DNA from: Solirubrum sp044628455
GTDB lineage: Bacteria; Bacteroidota; Bacteroidia; Cytophagales; Hymenobacteraceae
DNA length: 64,000 bases
Direction of reading: 5' to 3'
NCBI RefSeq assembly: GCF_044628455.1
Contig: NZ_JBIYZW010000001.1
Span: 2,046,001-2,110,000, forward strand
The stretch's first letter is position 1, and the number at the start of each line of letters is the position of its first letter. Below the pieces are notes generated by a model. The model was not told where the DNA came from, made no database searches, and saw only the letters and a list, made by a program, of their open reading frames with translations. The position numbers were made by a program, and so were the translations under genes. This document shows positions 15,362 through 22,996 of this stretch, piece after piece.

Positions 15362-17479
15362 TTACCAGATCTTGGCGCGGTCGGCCTGGGCGCGCACCAT
15401 CTTGGCGTCGTCCTTGCAGCCGAAGGCCTCGTAGAACTGGGGCAGGTTTTGCAGCGGACCAATGGTGCGGTACTGGGCCGGGGAGTGCGGGTCCGTCAGC
15501 ACCTGCTGGCGCAGGTATTCGGGGCGGGCGTTGGTGCGCCACACCTGGGCCCACGACAGGAAGAAGCGCTGCTCGGGCGTGAGGCCGTCGAACTTGGGAC
15601 GCGGGCCGTTGCCGTACTTTTTCTGCAGCTGCTTTTGCAGGGCCGTGTAGGCGATGTTCAGCCCGCCCAGGTCGGCCAGGTTTTCGCCCATGGTCAGCTT
15701 GCCGTTCACAAACACCGAGTCGAGCGGCGAGAAAGCGTCGAACTGCTTGCCCACGATGGCGGCGCGGGCCTCAAACTTCTCGGCGTCTTCCTTGGTCCAC
15801 CAGTCGCGCAGGTTGCCCTGGGCGTCGTACTGGCGGCCCTGGTCGTCGAAGCCGTGGGTGATTTCGTGGCCGATAACCCCGCCCATGCCGCCGTAATTCA
15901 CGGCATCGTCGGCGTTGGGGTCGAAGAACGGCGGCTGCATGATGCCGGCCGGGAACACGATTTCGTTCATCGACGGGTTGTAGTAGGCATTCACCGTGGG
16001 CGGCGTCATGCCCCACTCCTTGCGGTCGATGGGCTTGCCGTACTTGCTCACGTTGTCCTGGTAGGCCCACATGCGCGAGGCCAGCACGTTGCTCAGGTAC
16101 GAGTCGCGCGAGATGTTCAGCGCCGAGTAATCCTTCCACTGGTCGGGGTAGCCGATTTTTACCGTGAAGGTGCTCAGCTTCTTGAGGGCTTCCTGCTTGG
16201 TGGCCGCGCTCATCCAGTCGCTTTTCTGGATATGCTCGCCCATGGCCTCCTTGATGTTGTTGACCATTTCCAGGGCCTTCTGCTTGGCTTCGGGCGGGAA
16301 GGCCTTGTCGACGTAGAGCTGGCCGAAAGCCTCACCCAGGGCGCCGTCGGTGGCGCGCAGCATGCGCTTCCAGCGGGGCTGCTGCTTTTTGGCGCCGGTG
16401 AGCACCTGCGAAAACTTAAACGACTCGTCGCCGAAGGCCTTGGGCAGGGCCGAGGTGAACGAAGTCACCAGGTGCCAGCGCATGTAGGTTTTCAGGTCGG
16501 CCATCGGCTCGGCCTTCAGCATGGTGTTCAGCTCCTGGAAGAACGCGGGCTGGCCCACAATCACTTCCTTCACCGACTTCAGCCCCACGTGCTCGAGCAC
16601 GTGCTTGGGGTTGAGGTTGGGGTATTTCTTCTGCGCCTCCGCCAGGGTCATCTTGTTGTAGTTGGCGTAGGGGTCGCGCAGGTCCACGCGGCTTTTGGAG
16701 GCCTTGGCGAGGCGCGTTTCGAGGCGCAGCACGGTGGCGGCGTTCTTCTTGGCCGCCGCTTCGGTGTCGCCCAGCAGCTTGAAGGTATTTACCAGGTAGG
16801 TCTGGTAGGCCGCGCGCAGGCTCTTGGAGCGGGCGTCGTCCTTGAGGTAGTAGTCGCGGTCGGGCAGCGAGAGGCCCCCCTGGTAGAAGTTCACCGCGTA
16901 CTGGTCGCTCTTCTTGTCGTCCTGCCCCACGTAGGTGTTGAAGAACGCCCCGGTTTGCAGCATCAGGTCGCGGGCAATGGAAATCTGCAGGCCGTCGAGG
17001 GTTTTCACCGCGGCCAGGCGGTTGAGCTCGGGCTTGAGCGGCGCAATGCCGGCCTTCTCGATGGCCATCGAGTCCATGGCCGTGGCGTAGTAGTCGCCCA
17101 CTTTCTGCGCGTTCGAGCCCTTGGCGGCGCCGGTGTTGGCGGCGGCTTCCTCCAGGATCTGGCGCATCACGGCGTTGTTCTTGTCCGACAGCTCGTTGAA
17201 CGAGCCCCAGCGCACCTCGGCGGCCGGCACGGGGTTGTTTTTCAACCAGTTGCCCGAGGCGTACTGAAAGAAGTCGTCGCAGGGCTGCACCGAGGCGTCG
17301 ATGTTGGCCACGTTCAGGCCCACGCCCTTGGGCGCGGCTTCCTCCACGGGCGCGGCGGGGGCAGCGGTGGTCGTGGCGGGCGCAGTCGTCGAAACGGCCG
17401 TCTTCGAGCCGGAGCAGCCCCACACGGCCAGACTGGCCCAGGCGGCAACGACCAACGACACGCGGTTGCGGTTTTTCAT
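15362..17479 (-). CDS. M13 family zinc metallopeptidase, lipoprotein
   Basis: A 705-residue PepO/neprilysin-type endopeptidase. A lipobox (AVWGCS, Cys22) follows the signal peptide, so it is membrane-anchored in the envelope. The family order is complete: N-terminal M13_N domain starting with the NIDASVQPCDDFFQYASGNW signature, then VNAYYNPSMNEIVFPAGI, the zinc site GHEITHGFDDQG and the third ligand in ENLADLGGL. M13 peptidases degrade short peptides. ATG 17479 is used because it gives the lipoprotein signal; an upstream ATG would add 79 residues without family match. Confidence 0.93.
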   Translation of the reverse strand: MKNRNRVSLVVAAWASLAVWGCSGSKTAVSTTAPATTTAAPAAPVEEAAPKGVGLNVANIDASVQPCDDFFQYASGNWLKNNPVPAAEVRWGSFNELSDKNNAVMRQILEEAAANTGAAKGSNAQKVGDYYATAMDSMAIEKAGIAPLKPELNRLAAVKTLDGLQISIARDLMLQTGAFFNTYVGQDDKKSDQYAVNFYQGGLSLPDRDYYLKDDARSKSLRAAYQTYLVNTFKLLGDTEAAAKKNAATVLRLETRLAKASKSRVDLRDPYANYNKMTLAEAQKKYPNLNPKHVLEHVGLKSVKEVIVGQPAFFQELNTMLKAEPMADLKTYMRWHLVTSFTSALPKAFGDESFKFSQVLTGAKKQQPRWKRMLRATDGALGEAFGQLYVDKAFPPEAKQKALEMVNNIKEAMGEHIQKSDWMSAATKQEALKKLSTFTVKIGYPDQWKDYSALNISRDSYLSNVLASRMWAYQDNVSKYGKPIDRKEWGMTPPTVNAYYNPSMNEIVFPAGIMQPPFFDPNADDAVNYGGMGGVIGHEITHGFDDQGRQYDAQGNLRDWWTKEDAEKFEARAAIVGKQFDAFSPLDSVFVNGKLTMGENLADLGGLNIAYTALQKQLQKKYGNGPRPKFDGLTPEQRFFLSWAQVWRTNARPEYLRQQVLTDPHSPAQYRTIGPLQNLPQFYEAFGCKDDAKMVRAQADRAKIW

Positions 17480-17630
17480 TGGTAAAGGGAAATTGGTGAG
17501 AAGTCTTGGTTCGGGCAGGTAAGGTAAGGCAGAAATGCGACCCACGCACGGCTTTCCGGCCGAACCCAACGGTCTTTCGGGCTGGGCCGACGGCTTTCTC
17601 GGGCCCGCGCCGGCCCGTATCTTGCTGCCC

Positions 17631-17987
17631 ATGAAAGACGTGAACGAGCGGTACCGCAACTTTTTCCAAGACGTGTACGAGGTGGTGCGCCAGGTGCCGC
17701 CCGGCCGGGTAACCACCTACGGCGCCATTGCCCACTACCTGGGCAGCCGCCAGGGCGCCCGCACCGTGGGCTGGGCCATGCAGGCGGCTCATACCCTGCG
17801 CGGCGACGAGTTTGTGCCCTGCCACCGCGTCATCAACCGCCTGGGGCAGCTCACCGGCAAGCAGTTTTTTGGCTCGCCCACGGCCATGCAGCAAGCCCTC
17901 GAAGCCGAAGGCATCGTGGTGCAGGACGACCAGGTGCAGAATTTCCCCCAGCTGTTCTGGGACCCCAGTGCGGAGCTGCAGCCCTAG
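17631..17987 (+). CDS. MGMT-family protein (alkyltransferase-like, Cys retained)
   Basis: A 118-residue protein comprising only the C-terminal DNA-binding domain of O6-alkylguanine-DNA alkyltransferase: FFQDVYEVVRQVPPGRVTTYGAIA, GSRQGARTVGWAM, and the active-site segment VPCHRVINRLGQLTG. Short stand-alone homologues are usually ATL proteins with Trp in place of the reactive Cys; here the Cys is present, so it could still transfer alkyl groups. TATCTTGC just upstream of ATG 17631 is a plausible -7 element. Its start lies 151 bases from the divergent M13 gene start. Confidence 0.85.
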   Translation: MKDVNERYRNFFQDVYEVVRQVPPGRVTTYGAIAHYLGSRQGARTVGWAMQAAHTLRGDEFVPCHRVINRLGQLTGKQFFGSPTAMQQALEAEGIVVQDDQVQNFPQLFWDPSAELQP

Positions 17988-18014
17988 CCCAACGGGCCAT
18001 AACGGCGCCAAGGC

Positions 18015-19388
18015 TTATTCGCCGACGCTCAACTTGCGCACGTGCACTTCGCCCAGGCTGGCCGGCACCCGGCGCAAGGTGGGCGCAGCTGGGTTGTCGA
18101 ACCGAACTTCCACATAGTTGGCGGTGGCCCGGTCGAGCGTCAGCCGCAGGCAACTCCCGGGCCCGGGGCCCACGCACACCTCGGTTTCGCCCGCGGGGTA
18201 GTCTTCATAGGGAATAACCAGTAGCCGCGTTGCTCCCAGCATCTCGGGCCGGATCTGCCCGTTAAGTTTTACCGCTGCCGCCGGCTCGATTGCCGCACCG
18301 CGGCAGTACAGCACCAGGCTGGTGGCTTGGTTGGCCACTGGCGTGCTGGCCAGACTGGGCGCCTGTGTTCCGTACTTTATCACCTGCCCGGTGAGCAGGC
18401 TGACTTCATACATGGCCGTGCGGGCCGTTTGCGCGGCCGAGCGCAGCCCGCCCACCATGCCCAGGCCCACTGCCAGGCCTGCTCTTTCCGTGGCTTCATG
18501 GGAAGTGAGCAGGTGAGGGCCCCGAAATCTAAACCCGTGCGCCGTGGGGGTGAGGGCGAAGTAATTGTACTGGAAATAGACGTAGGCCCGCTGGCCGTCG
18601 GAAAACCCCCAGACGTTTTTTATCGGCACGCGCTTGCCGTTGTCATCCACGAGCTGCAGGCGGGCTGTCACCATTTCCTCGTCGTGGGTGGCAAGCTCGC
18701 TTTTGAGGGTGAGGTTTGCCAGCATTTCGGGCGCGTTGTTGCGAAACTGCAGGTAGTCGCGGTACACGCCCGCGCGCAGCACTGTGTCGCGCTGAATGGG
18801 AAATTCCTGCCCGGCCTCGCTACGCACGGGGCGCTGCAAAACTGCCAGGGGCTGCGCGGCGGGCAACGGGTCGGGCCGGGGCTGCGACAGGAGTTGCCGC
18901 AGGCTTTTATCTAGCGCCCGCACGATGTTGCCCGCGTGCTCCGACGTGACATCGAGAGCGGTGCTGCGGTGCGTAGCCGTGGCCTGCCCCCAAAACACAT
19001 ATCCATTCGGCTGCTCCAGCCACAACTCCAGGCCCACTTCAGCCATGGCTGCCTCCGAAGCCGAGTAAAGCTGCTCGGTGATTTGCAGTTGGGTCAGGCG
19101 CAGCACAGCTTTGGGCGAGCCAGCCGCCGCGTGCAGGTGCTTGTATAAGAGCGCCGCCAGGCCGGGTCCCGCGCCGCCCGCTACGTCGGCCCGAACCAGG
19201 GTATTGTCCAGGCCCTTCATCACCCAGCCAACCGTTCCGGAATGCGCGCGGGCGTCGATTACCTGCGTGACGTGGACCGGGCTGGTTGGCAAAAGCAGGC
19301 TTTGGCTAGCCAGGTTGATCCGGTGAACCTGGGCATGCGCCGGCGCCGCCGTAACCAGAGCGGCAGCGGCAATCATGTATCTGACCAC
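18015..19388 (-). CDS. Secreted protein of unknown function
   Basis: A 457-residue protein with a signal peptide (1-19, ending AHAQ). Residues 30-180 look like a two-layer domain (DARAHSGTVGWVMKGLDN, then KAVLRLTQLQITEQ and NIVRALDKSLRQLL), reminiscent of lipoprotein-like domains that scan the envelope. Residues 190-330 contain YRDYLQFRNNAPEM and FSDGQRAYVYFQYNYFAL. I recognise no named family. An ATG four codons in is an equally good start. It converges on the MGMT gene with 27 bases between stops. Confidence 0.55.
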   Translation of the reverse strand: MVRYMIAAAALVTAAPAHAQVHRINLASQSLLLPTSPVHVTQVIDARAHSGTVGWVMKGLDNTLVRADVAGGAGPGLAALLYKHLHAAAGSPKAVLRLTQLQITEQLYSASEAAMAEVGLELWLEQPNGYVFWGQATATHRSTALDVTSEHAGNIVRALDKSLRQLLSQPRPDPLPAAQPLAVLQRPVRSEAGQEFPIQRDTVLRAGVYRDYLQFRNNAPEMLANLTLKSELATHDEEMVTARLQLVDDNGKRVPIKNVWGFSDGQRAYVYFQYNYFALTPTAHGFRFRGPHLLTSHEATERAGLAVGLGMVGGLRSAAQTARTAMYEVSLLTGQVIKYGTQAPSLASTPVANQATSLVLYCRGAAIEPAAAVKLNGQIRPEMLGATRLLVIPYEDYPAGETEVCVGPGPGSCLRLTLDRATANYVEVRFDNPAAPTLRRVPASLGEVHVRKLSVGE

Positions 19389-19454
19389 TGCTATAAAAGC
19401 GTTGTAAATTCCGATAAAAGGTGCGCCGACGTCGCCGGCTCACGACGCATGGCG

Positions 19455-19859
19455 CTAGACCGCGGCGCCCACCTTGCGCCCGACGGCGGCGTAAATCAGC
19501 CGGCGCATTTCCTCGGGGCTGGCATTTTTCAGCAGGTAGCCAAAGGCGCCTTCCGCCTTCAGGCTCTCAATCAGCTCGGGCTCGTCGTGCATCGAAATAA
19601 TGATGACGCGGATGCGCGGGTACTGGGCCTTCAGCAGGCGGGTCGTTTGCAGGCCGTCGAGCACGGGCATCTGCAAGTCCATAAGGATAACGTCGGGCCG
19701 CTCGTCCACCAGGTCGAGACGCTCGAGCAGCTCCTGTCCGTCGCCGGCCTCAAACAGCACCTCGACATCCTGGAAACCGCCCAGCAGGGCCCGCAGGCCC
19801 TTGCGGAATAAAATGTGGTCGTCGGCAATAGCCAGCCGGACAGAGGGATGCGAAGACAT
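19455..19859 (-). CDS. Response regulator, receiver domain only
   Basis: A 134-residue receiver domain of the NarL type: acidic pair Asp13/Asp14 (AIADDHILFRKGL), phosphoacceptor Asp61 (VILMDLQMP), Ser89 (IIIS) and Lys111 (YLLKNAS). NarL-family proteins normally continue with a LuxR-type HTH of about 65 residues; here the frame ends 23 residues after the lysine and no HTH follows. It is translationally coupled to the kinase gene: the kinase stop and this start share one base (TAATG). It may act by protein contact or as a phosphate sink. Confidence 0.88.
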   Translation of the reverse strand: MSSHPSVRLAIADDHILFRKGLRALLGGFQDVEVLFEAGDGQELLERLDLVDERPDVILMDLQMPVLDGLQTTRLLKAQYPRIRVIIISMHDEPELIESLKAEGAFGYLLKNASPEEMRRLIYAAVGRKVGAAV

Positions 19860-20680
19860 TAAAAAGCAGCAGTGGCGGCGGAAGGAACAGCTTGCAGGAC
19901 CGGAAGATAAGTCGCCGGAAACGAAATCCAAACCCGGGTGCCCGCGCCCGGGGCCGATTCATGGCGCAACGTGCCCCGCAGCAGGGCTACGCGGCTGCGC
20001 AGGTTGGTCAGGCCAAGGCCGGTGCGGGCGCCCGGCACGGGGGCGGCCTGCTCGAAGGTGCTCACGTCGAAGCCCACGCCGTCGTCCACGTACTCCACCG
20101 AAAGACGGTCGGCGTCGAAGTGCAGGCGCACCTCGATTTGCCGGGCCTGGGCGTGCTTGATGCCGTTGCCCAGCAGTTCCTGCACCACGCGGTACACGGC
20201 CAGCTCGTGGTGGGGCGGCAGGCGGCGGGCTTCGCCGGTTTGCACCAGCATTACCCGGGCCGCGCCCCCGCCCACGGCCCGGCACAGGGCCTCGAGGGCG
20301 AAGGAAAGGCCAAACTTCTCGAGCACGGCCGGCAGCAGGTTGCGCGAGATGCGCCGCACCTCGGAAATGGCCTGGTCGAGCATGGCCGTCATTTCCTGGG
20401 TGGCAGCGGTTTCGGGCACCGCGCTCAGGTGCAGCTTTACAATGGAGAGCATGGTACCCACCGCGTCGTGCAGGTCGGCGGCAATGCGGCGGCGCTCGTC
20501 TTCCTGGGCCAGCAGGGCCGCTTCGAGCGACTGGTGCTGGGCGTGCTCCCGCTCGTAGCGCAGCTGCTCCTGCTGCCAGAGCAGGCGGCGCTGGTAGCGC
20601 AGCACGAAGCCCACGATGCCCAGGGCCAATACCAGCAGAACCGGCGTCACCAGCAACAAGGAAGCGAGCAAGGAATTCAT
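19859..20680 (-). CDS. Membrane-bound sensor histidine kinase (HisKA_3)
   Basis: A 273-residue NarL/DesK-type kinase. One membrane segment (residues 5-27) is followed by a short coiled coil (30-60), the dimerisation/phosphoacceptor helix ERRRIAADLHDAVGTML with His71, and an ATPase domain with N box ELLGNGIKHAQA, G1 DDGVGFD and G2 GLGLTNLRSRV. With almost no extracytoplasmic part it probably senses membrane state or acts through a partner. It is the first gene of a two-gene unit with the receiver-only regulator. Confidence 0.9.
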   Translation of the reverse strand: MNSLLASLLLVTPVLLVLALGIVGFVLRYQRRLLWQQEQLRYEREHAQHQSLEAALLAQEDERRRIAADLHDAVGTMLSIVKLHLSAVPETAATQEMTAMLDQAISEVRRISRNLLPAVLEKFGLSFALEALCRAVGGGAARVMLVQTGEARRLPPHHELAVYRVVQELLGNGIKHAQARQIEVRLHFDADRLSVEYVDDGVGFDVSTFEQAAPVPGARTGLGLTNLRSRVALLRGTLRHESAPGAGTRVWISFPATYLPVLQAVPSAATAAF

Positions 20681-20862
20681 GGAATAAAGTAAGCCGCGGC
20701 CGGGGCCCGCGCAGGAAATCGACCGATACCGCGGGTAACTTGCTCCTCAGCTCGACTACCGACTTATAAAAGTATAAAGGTCAATCTGGATTAATAGCAT
20801 GACCCGCCACAATTATTGCGGCTGATCCTCCCGGCGAAAGTAAAGCAGGCCTTCAGTGGGGC

Positions 20863-21558
20863 CTATTTGGTGAATTTCAGGCGCAGGTCGTTGCCGGCCC
20901 GGCCGTCGCGCCACAGGCCCAGGGTCATCAGCACCAGGGCAAACAGGTAGGAAAGGTTGATGACCAGCGCCAGCGCGTGCATCAGCTGGTTGGCGGCGGT
21001 CTGGCTGTCGGCCACCATGTAGCTCATCACCGAGCCGGCGTAGTACACCGACAAGCCCACGCTCACCAGAAACATGAAGTCCTGCCACGGTTCGCGTACC
21101 CGCAGCTCGTGCAGCCACTGCTCGAAGTACAGCAGCGCGCAGCCCAGCATCAGCACCACCTGCAGGGCACGGGCGTACTGGTTGCTGCGGTCGAGGCCCG
21201 ACAATACGGTGGCGTCGGCCACGGCTACGGCGGTGAAGACCAAACCCACGGGCACAAACCAGCGGCGCAGCCGCGGCGACGACAGGGCGCGGTAGTAGGC
21301 CCAGCCCAGCAGCCAGGTTTCCACCAGCACGCTCACGTGGTAGAGGTAGATGTTGGTGTGCAGCACGCGCCGGCTCCACACGTCCACGAAGGCCTCCAGG
21401 GTCCAGAAGGCGAAGTACCACACCACCGCCCGCGCCGGCCCCGACAAGCTGCGCCAGCGCCAAATGCCCAGGGCCAGCGGCACCAGCACGCCGAAGCTGC
21501 TGAGCCACTGGCCCACCATGGTTGCGGCGGCCATCCAGCTGTCGAAATCGGTAGGCAT
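20863..21558 (-). CDS. Seven-helix-like membrane protein (copy 1 of a duplicated pair)
   Basis: A 231-residue protein with about seven membrane segments. Signatures shared with the gene at 22014-22727 include RSLSGPARA.VWYFAFWTLEA, SRRVLHTNIYLYH, VETWLLGW.YYRAL and VYYAGSV. No named family is recognised; such proteins are known to me only as lineage-specific membrane proteins. The DNA of residues 25-85 is nearly identical to the second copy, so the pair is a recent duplication or is kept similar by gene conversion. It lies 23 bases after the stop of the gene at 21582. Confidence 0.7.
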   Translation of the reverse strand: MPTDFDSWMAAATMVGQWLSSFGVLVPLALGIWRWRSLSGPARAVVWYFAFWTLEAFVDVWSRRVLHTNIYLYHVSVLVETWLLGWAYYRALSSPRLRRWFVPVGLVFTAVAVADATVLSGLDRSNQYARALQVVLMLGCALLYFEQWLHELRVREPWQDFMFLVSVGLSVYYAGSVMSYMVADSQTAANQLMHALALVINLSYLFALVLMTLGLWRDGRAGNDLRLKFTK

Positions 21559-21581
21559 GGCTTGCCGGGGCTACACGAAAC

Positions 21582-21893
21582 TTACTGAAACAGCGGGCTG
21601 CTCATGTCGCTGTAGGGCGGGCACAGGCAGCCTTTGTTGCCCACCTTGCCCAGCAGGTCGCGCTCGTCGCCGTTGGCGCCGGCCAGCACCAGCGTGAGCA
21701 GTCCTTCCTCGTCGAGGCCGAAGTAGAAGCGGATGCCCTTGGCGCCGCTTTCCGGGTCGAGCAGCTCTTGCAGCAGCTTGGAGCCAATGAAGACGCCCTG
21801 GCTGCTGTTGAGGCCCGCGTCGCGGTAGCGCGTGGTCATGTCGATGCCGGTTTGCAGGGGAATGAGGCCGCCTTCGTCGCCGTTAAAAGCCAT
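21582..21893 (-). CDS. Small conserved hypothetical protein
   Basis: A 103-residue soluble protein. It contains KGIRFYFGLDEEGLLTLVLAGA, a likely strand-turn-strand unit, and a C-terminal CLCPPYSDMSSPLF with two cysteines. No family recognised. It sits between the two copies of the duplicated membrane protein, so the repeat unit may be membrane protein plus this gene with one copy lost. Confidence 0.6.
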   Translation of the reverse strand: MAFNGDEGGLIPLQTGIDMTTRYRDAGLNSSQGVFIGSKLLQELLDPESGAKGIRFYFGLDEEGLLTLVLAGANGDERDLLGKVGNKGCLCPPYSDMSSPLFQ

Positions 21894-21938
21894 AATCGAG
21901 GTGTGAAGAGTAAGGAAGGGAAAGAGAACGGGGCTGCT

Positions 21939-21972
21939 CCGGGATTGAAGCGGTCAAATATATCAATCCCGG
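21939..21972 (-). terminator. Hairpin after the second membrane-protein copy
   Basis: CCGGGATTGA (21939-21948) pairs with TCAATCCCGG (21963-21972). No clear T run, so it could be a weak terminator or an RNA structure in the leader of the gene starting at 21893. Confidence 0.35.
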
Positions 21973-22013
21973 CATGCAATTGACGCCGGCCTCACAACTT
22001 CATGTGAGTAGGC

Positions 22014-22727
22014 TCAGGCTCCCACGGGCCGGCGCACCGGCCACCCCCGGGGGCGTTGGTCACGGCTCAGGGCCAGGGTCAGCAGCACCAGCGTCACCAG
22101 ATAGGTGCTGTCGATGATGAGGCCGGCTAGGCTGTAGAGCAGCGGGTTGTCTTCGCCCAGACTGGCGTAGCGGCTGAACAGCACGTAGCCGCTCACCGAG
22201 CCGGCGTAGTACACGGCCAGCCCCAGACTTACCACGAACATAAAGTCGCGCCAGGCGGACTGCTGGGGCAGCTGCCACATGTAGCGGTCGAAGTACAGGA
22301 TGGTGAGCGTGAGCAGCAGCACCGTTTGGGCAATGCGGGCGTACTCGTTCAGCGCCTGCAGCCCCGACAGCACGGTGGCGTCGGCTACAACTACGGCGGT
22401 GAAGATTAAACCCGCGGGCACAAACCAGCGGCGCAGCTGCGGCGCGGGCAGGGCGCGGTAGTACACCCAGCCCAGCAGCCAGGTTTCCACCAGGCTGTCG
22501 AGGTGGTAGAGGTAGATGTTGGTGTGCAGCACGCGGCGGCTCCACAAATTCACGGGCGCCTCCAGGGTCCAGAACGCGAAGTACCACACCAGCGCCCGCG
22601 CCGGCCCCGACAAACTCGGCCAGCGGCGCAGCCCGATTAGCAGCGGAATGGCCACGCCGAAGCTGCCGAGGTAGTTTACCCCCTGGTGCAGCGTCAGTAG
22701 CCAGTCGGGCACTCCCTCGAGCGTCAT
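22014..22727 (-). CDS. Seven-helix-like membrane protein (copy 2 of a duplicated pair)
   Basis: A 237-residue paralogue of the protein at 20863-21558, colinear over its length (PSLSGPARALVWYFAFWTLEA, WSRRVLHTNIYLYH, LETWLLGWVYYRALPAP-like segments, VADATVLSGL, VYYAGSV). The N and C termini differ and the C-terminal tail is arginine/proline-rich. It follows xseB by 36 bases and may be transcribed with xseAB. Function unknown. Confidence 0.7.
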   Translation of the reverse strand: MTLEGVPDWLLTLHQGVNYLGSFGVAIPLLIGLRRWPSLSGPARALVWYFAFWTLEAPVNLWSRRVLHTNIYLYHLDSLVETWLLGWVYYRALPAPQLRRWFVPAGLIFTAVVVADATVLSGLQALNEYARIAQTVLLLTLTILYFDRYMWQLPQQSAWRDFMFVVSLGLAVYYAGSVSGYVLFSRYASLGEDNPLLYSLAGLIIDSTYLVTLVLLTLALSRDQRPRGWPVRRPVGA

Positions 22728-22763
22728 TTACGCCGCCGCCATACCCTGCCCCGAGTCGCGCAC

Positions 22764-22988
22764 TCAGGCATCCTCCTGGTCATCGTCGTCGAGGGAATCG
22801 AATACACGGTCGAGGGTGGCTTCGGCGGTGCGCAGGCGCTGCTTGCAGAAACGAATCAGGTCGGCGGCGCGCTGGGCGCTGGCAGTCAGCTCGTCCACGT
22901 CCACGTTCTCGGTTTCGAGGCGGCGCAGCAGGGTTTCCAGCTCCGCAATGGCGTCGCGGTAGGTTTGGTCGGCGGGTAGTTCGGGCAT
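22764..22988 (-). CDS. xseB: Exodeoxyribonuclease VII small subunit
   Basis: A 74-residue acidic helical protein matching XseB: YRDAIAELETLLRRLETENVDVDELTASAQRAADLI followed by CKQRL, the consensus LE.IV..LE...l.LdeSl..y..G..L...C. It binds XseA at a high ratio to form exonuclease VII, which degrades single-stranded DNA. It begins 8 bases after the xseA stop. The C-terminal tail is Asp-rich. Confidence 0.92.
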   Translation of the reverse strand: MPELPADQTYRDAIAELETLLRRLETENVDVDELTASAQRAADLIRFCKQRLRTAEATLDRVFDSLDDDDQEDA

Positions 22989-22996
22989 AACGGGTT

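Noticed and set aside
15449..17485. Long open frame on the plus strand opposite the M13 peptidase
   Set aside because: Same codon-bias effect; the minus-strand protein has a complete M13 domain set with HEITH.
17631..17987. Calling the MGMT-family gene an ATL protein
   Set aside because: ATL proteins have PWHR; this one has PCHR, so the catalytic cysteine is retained.
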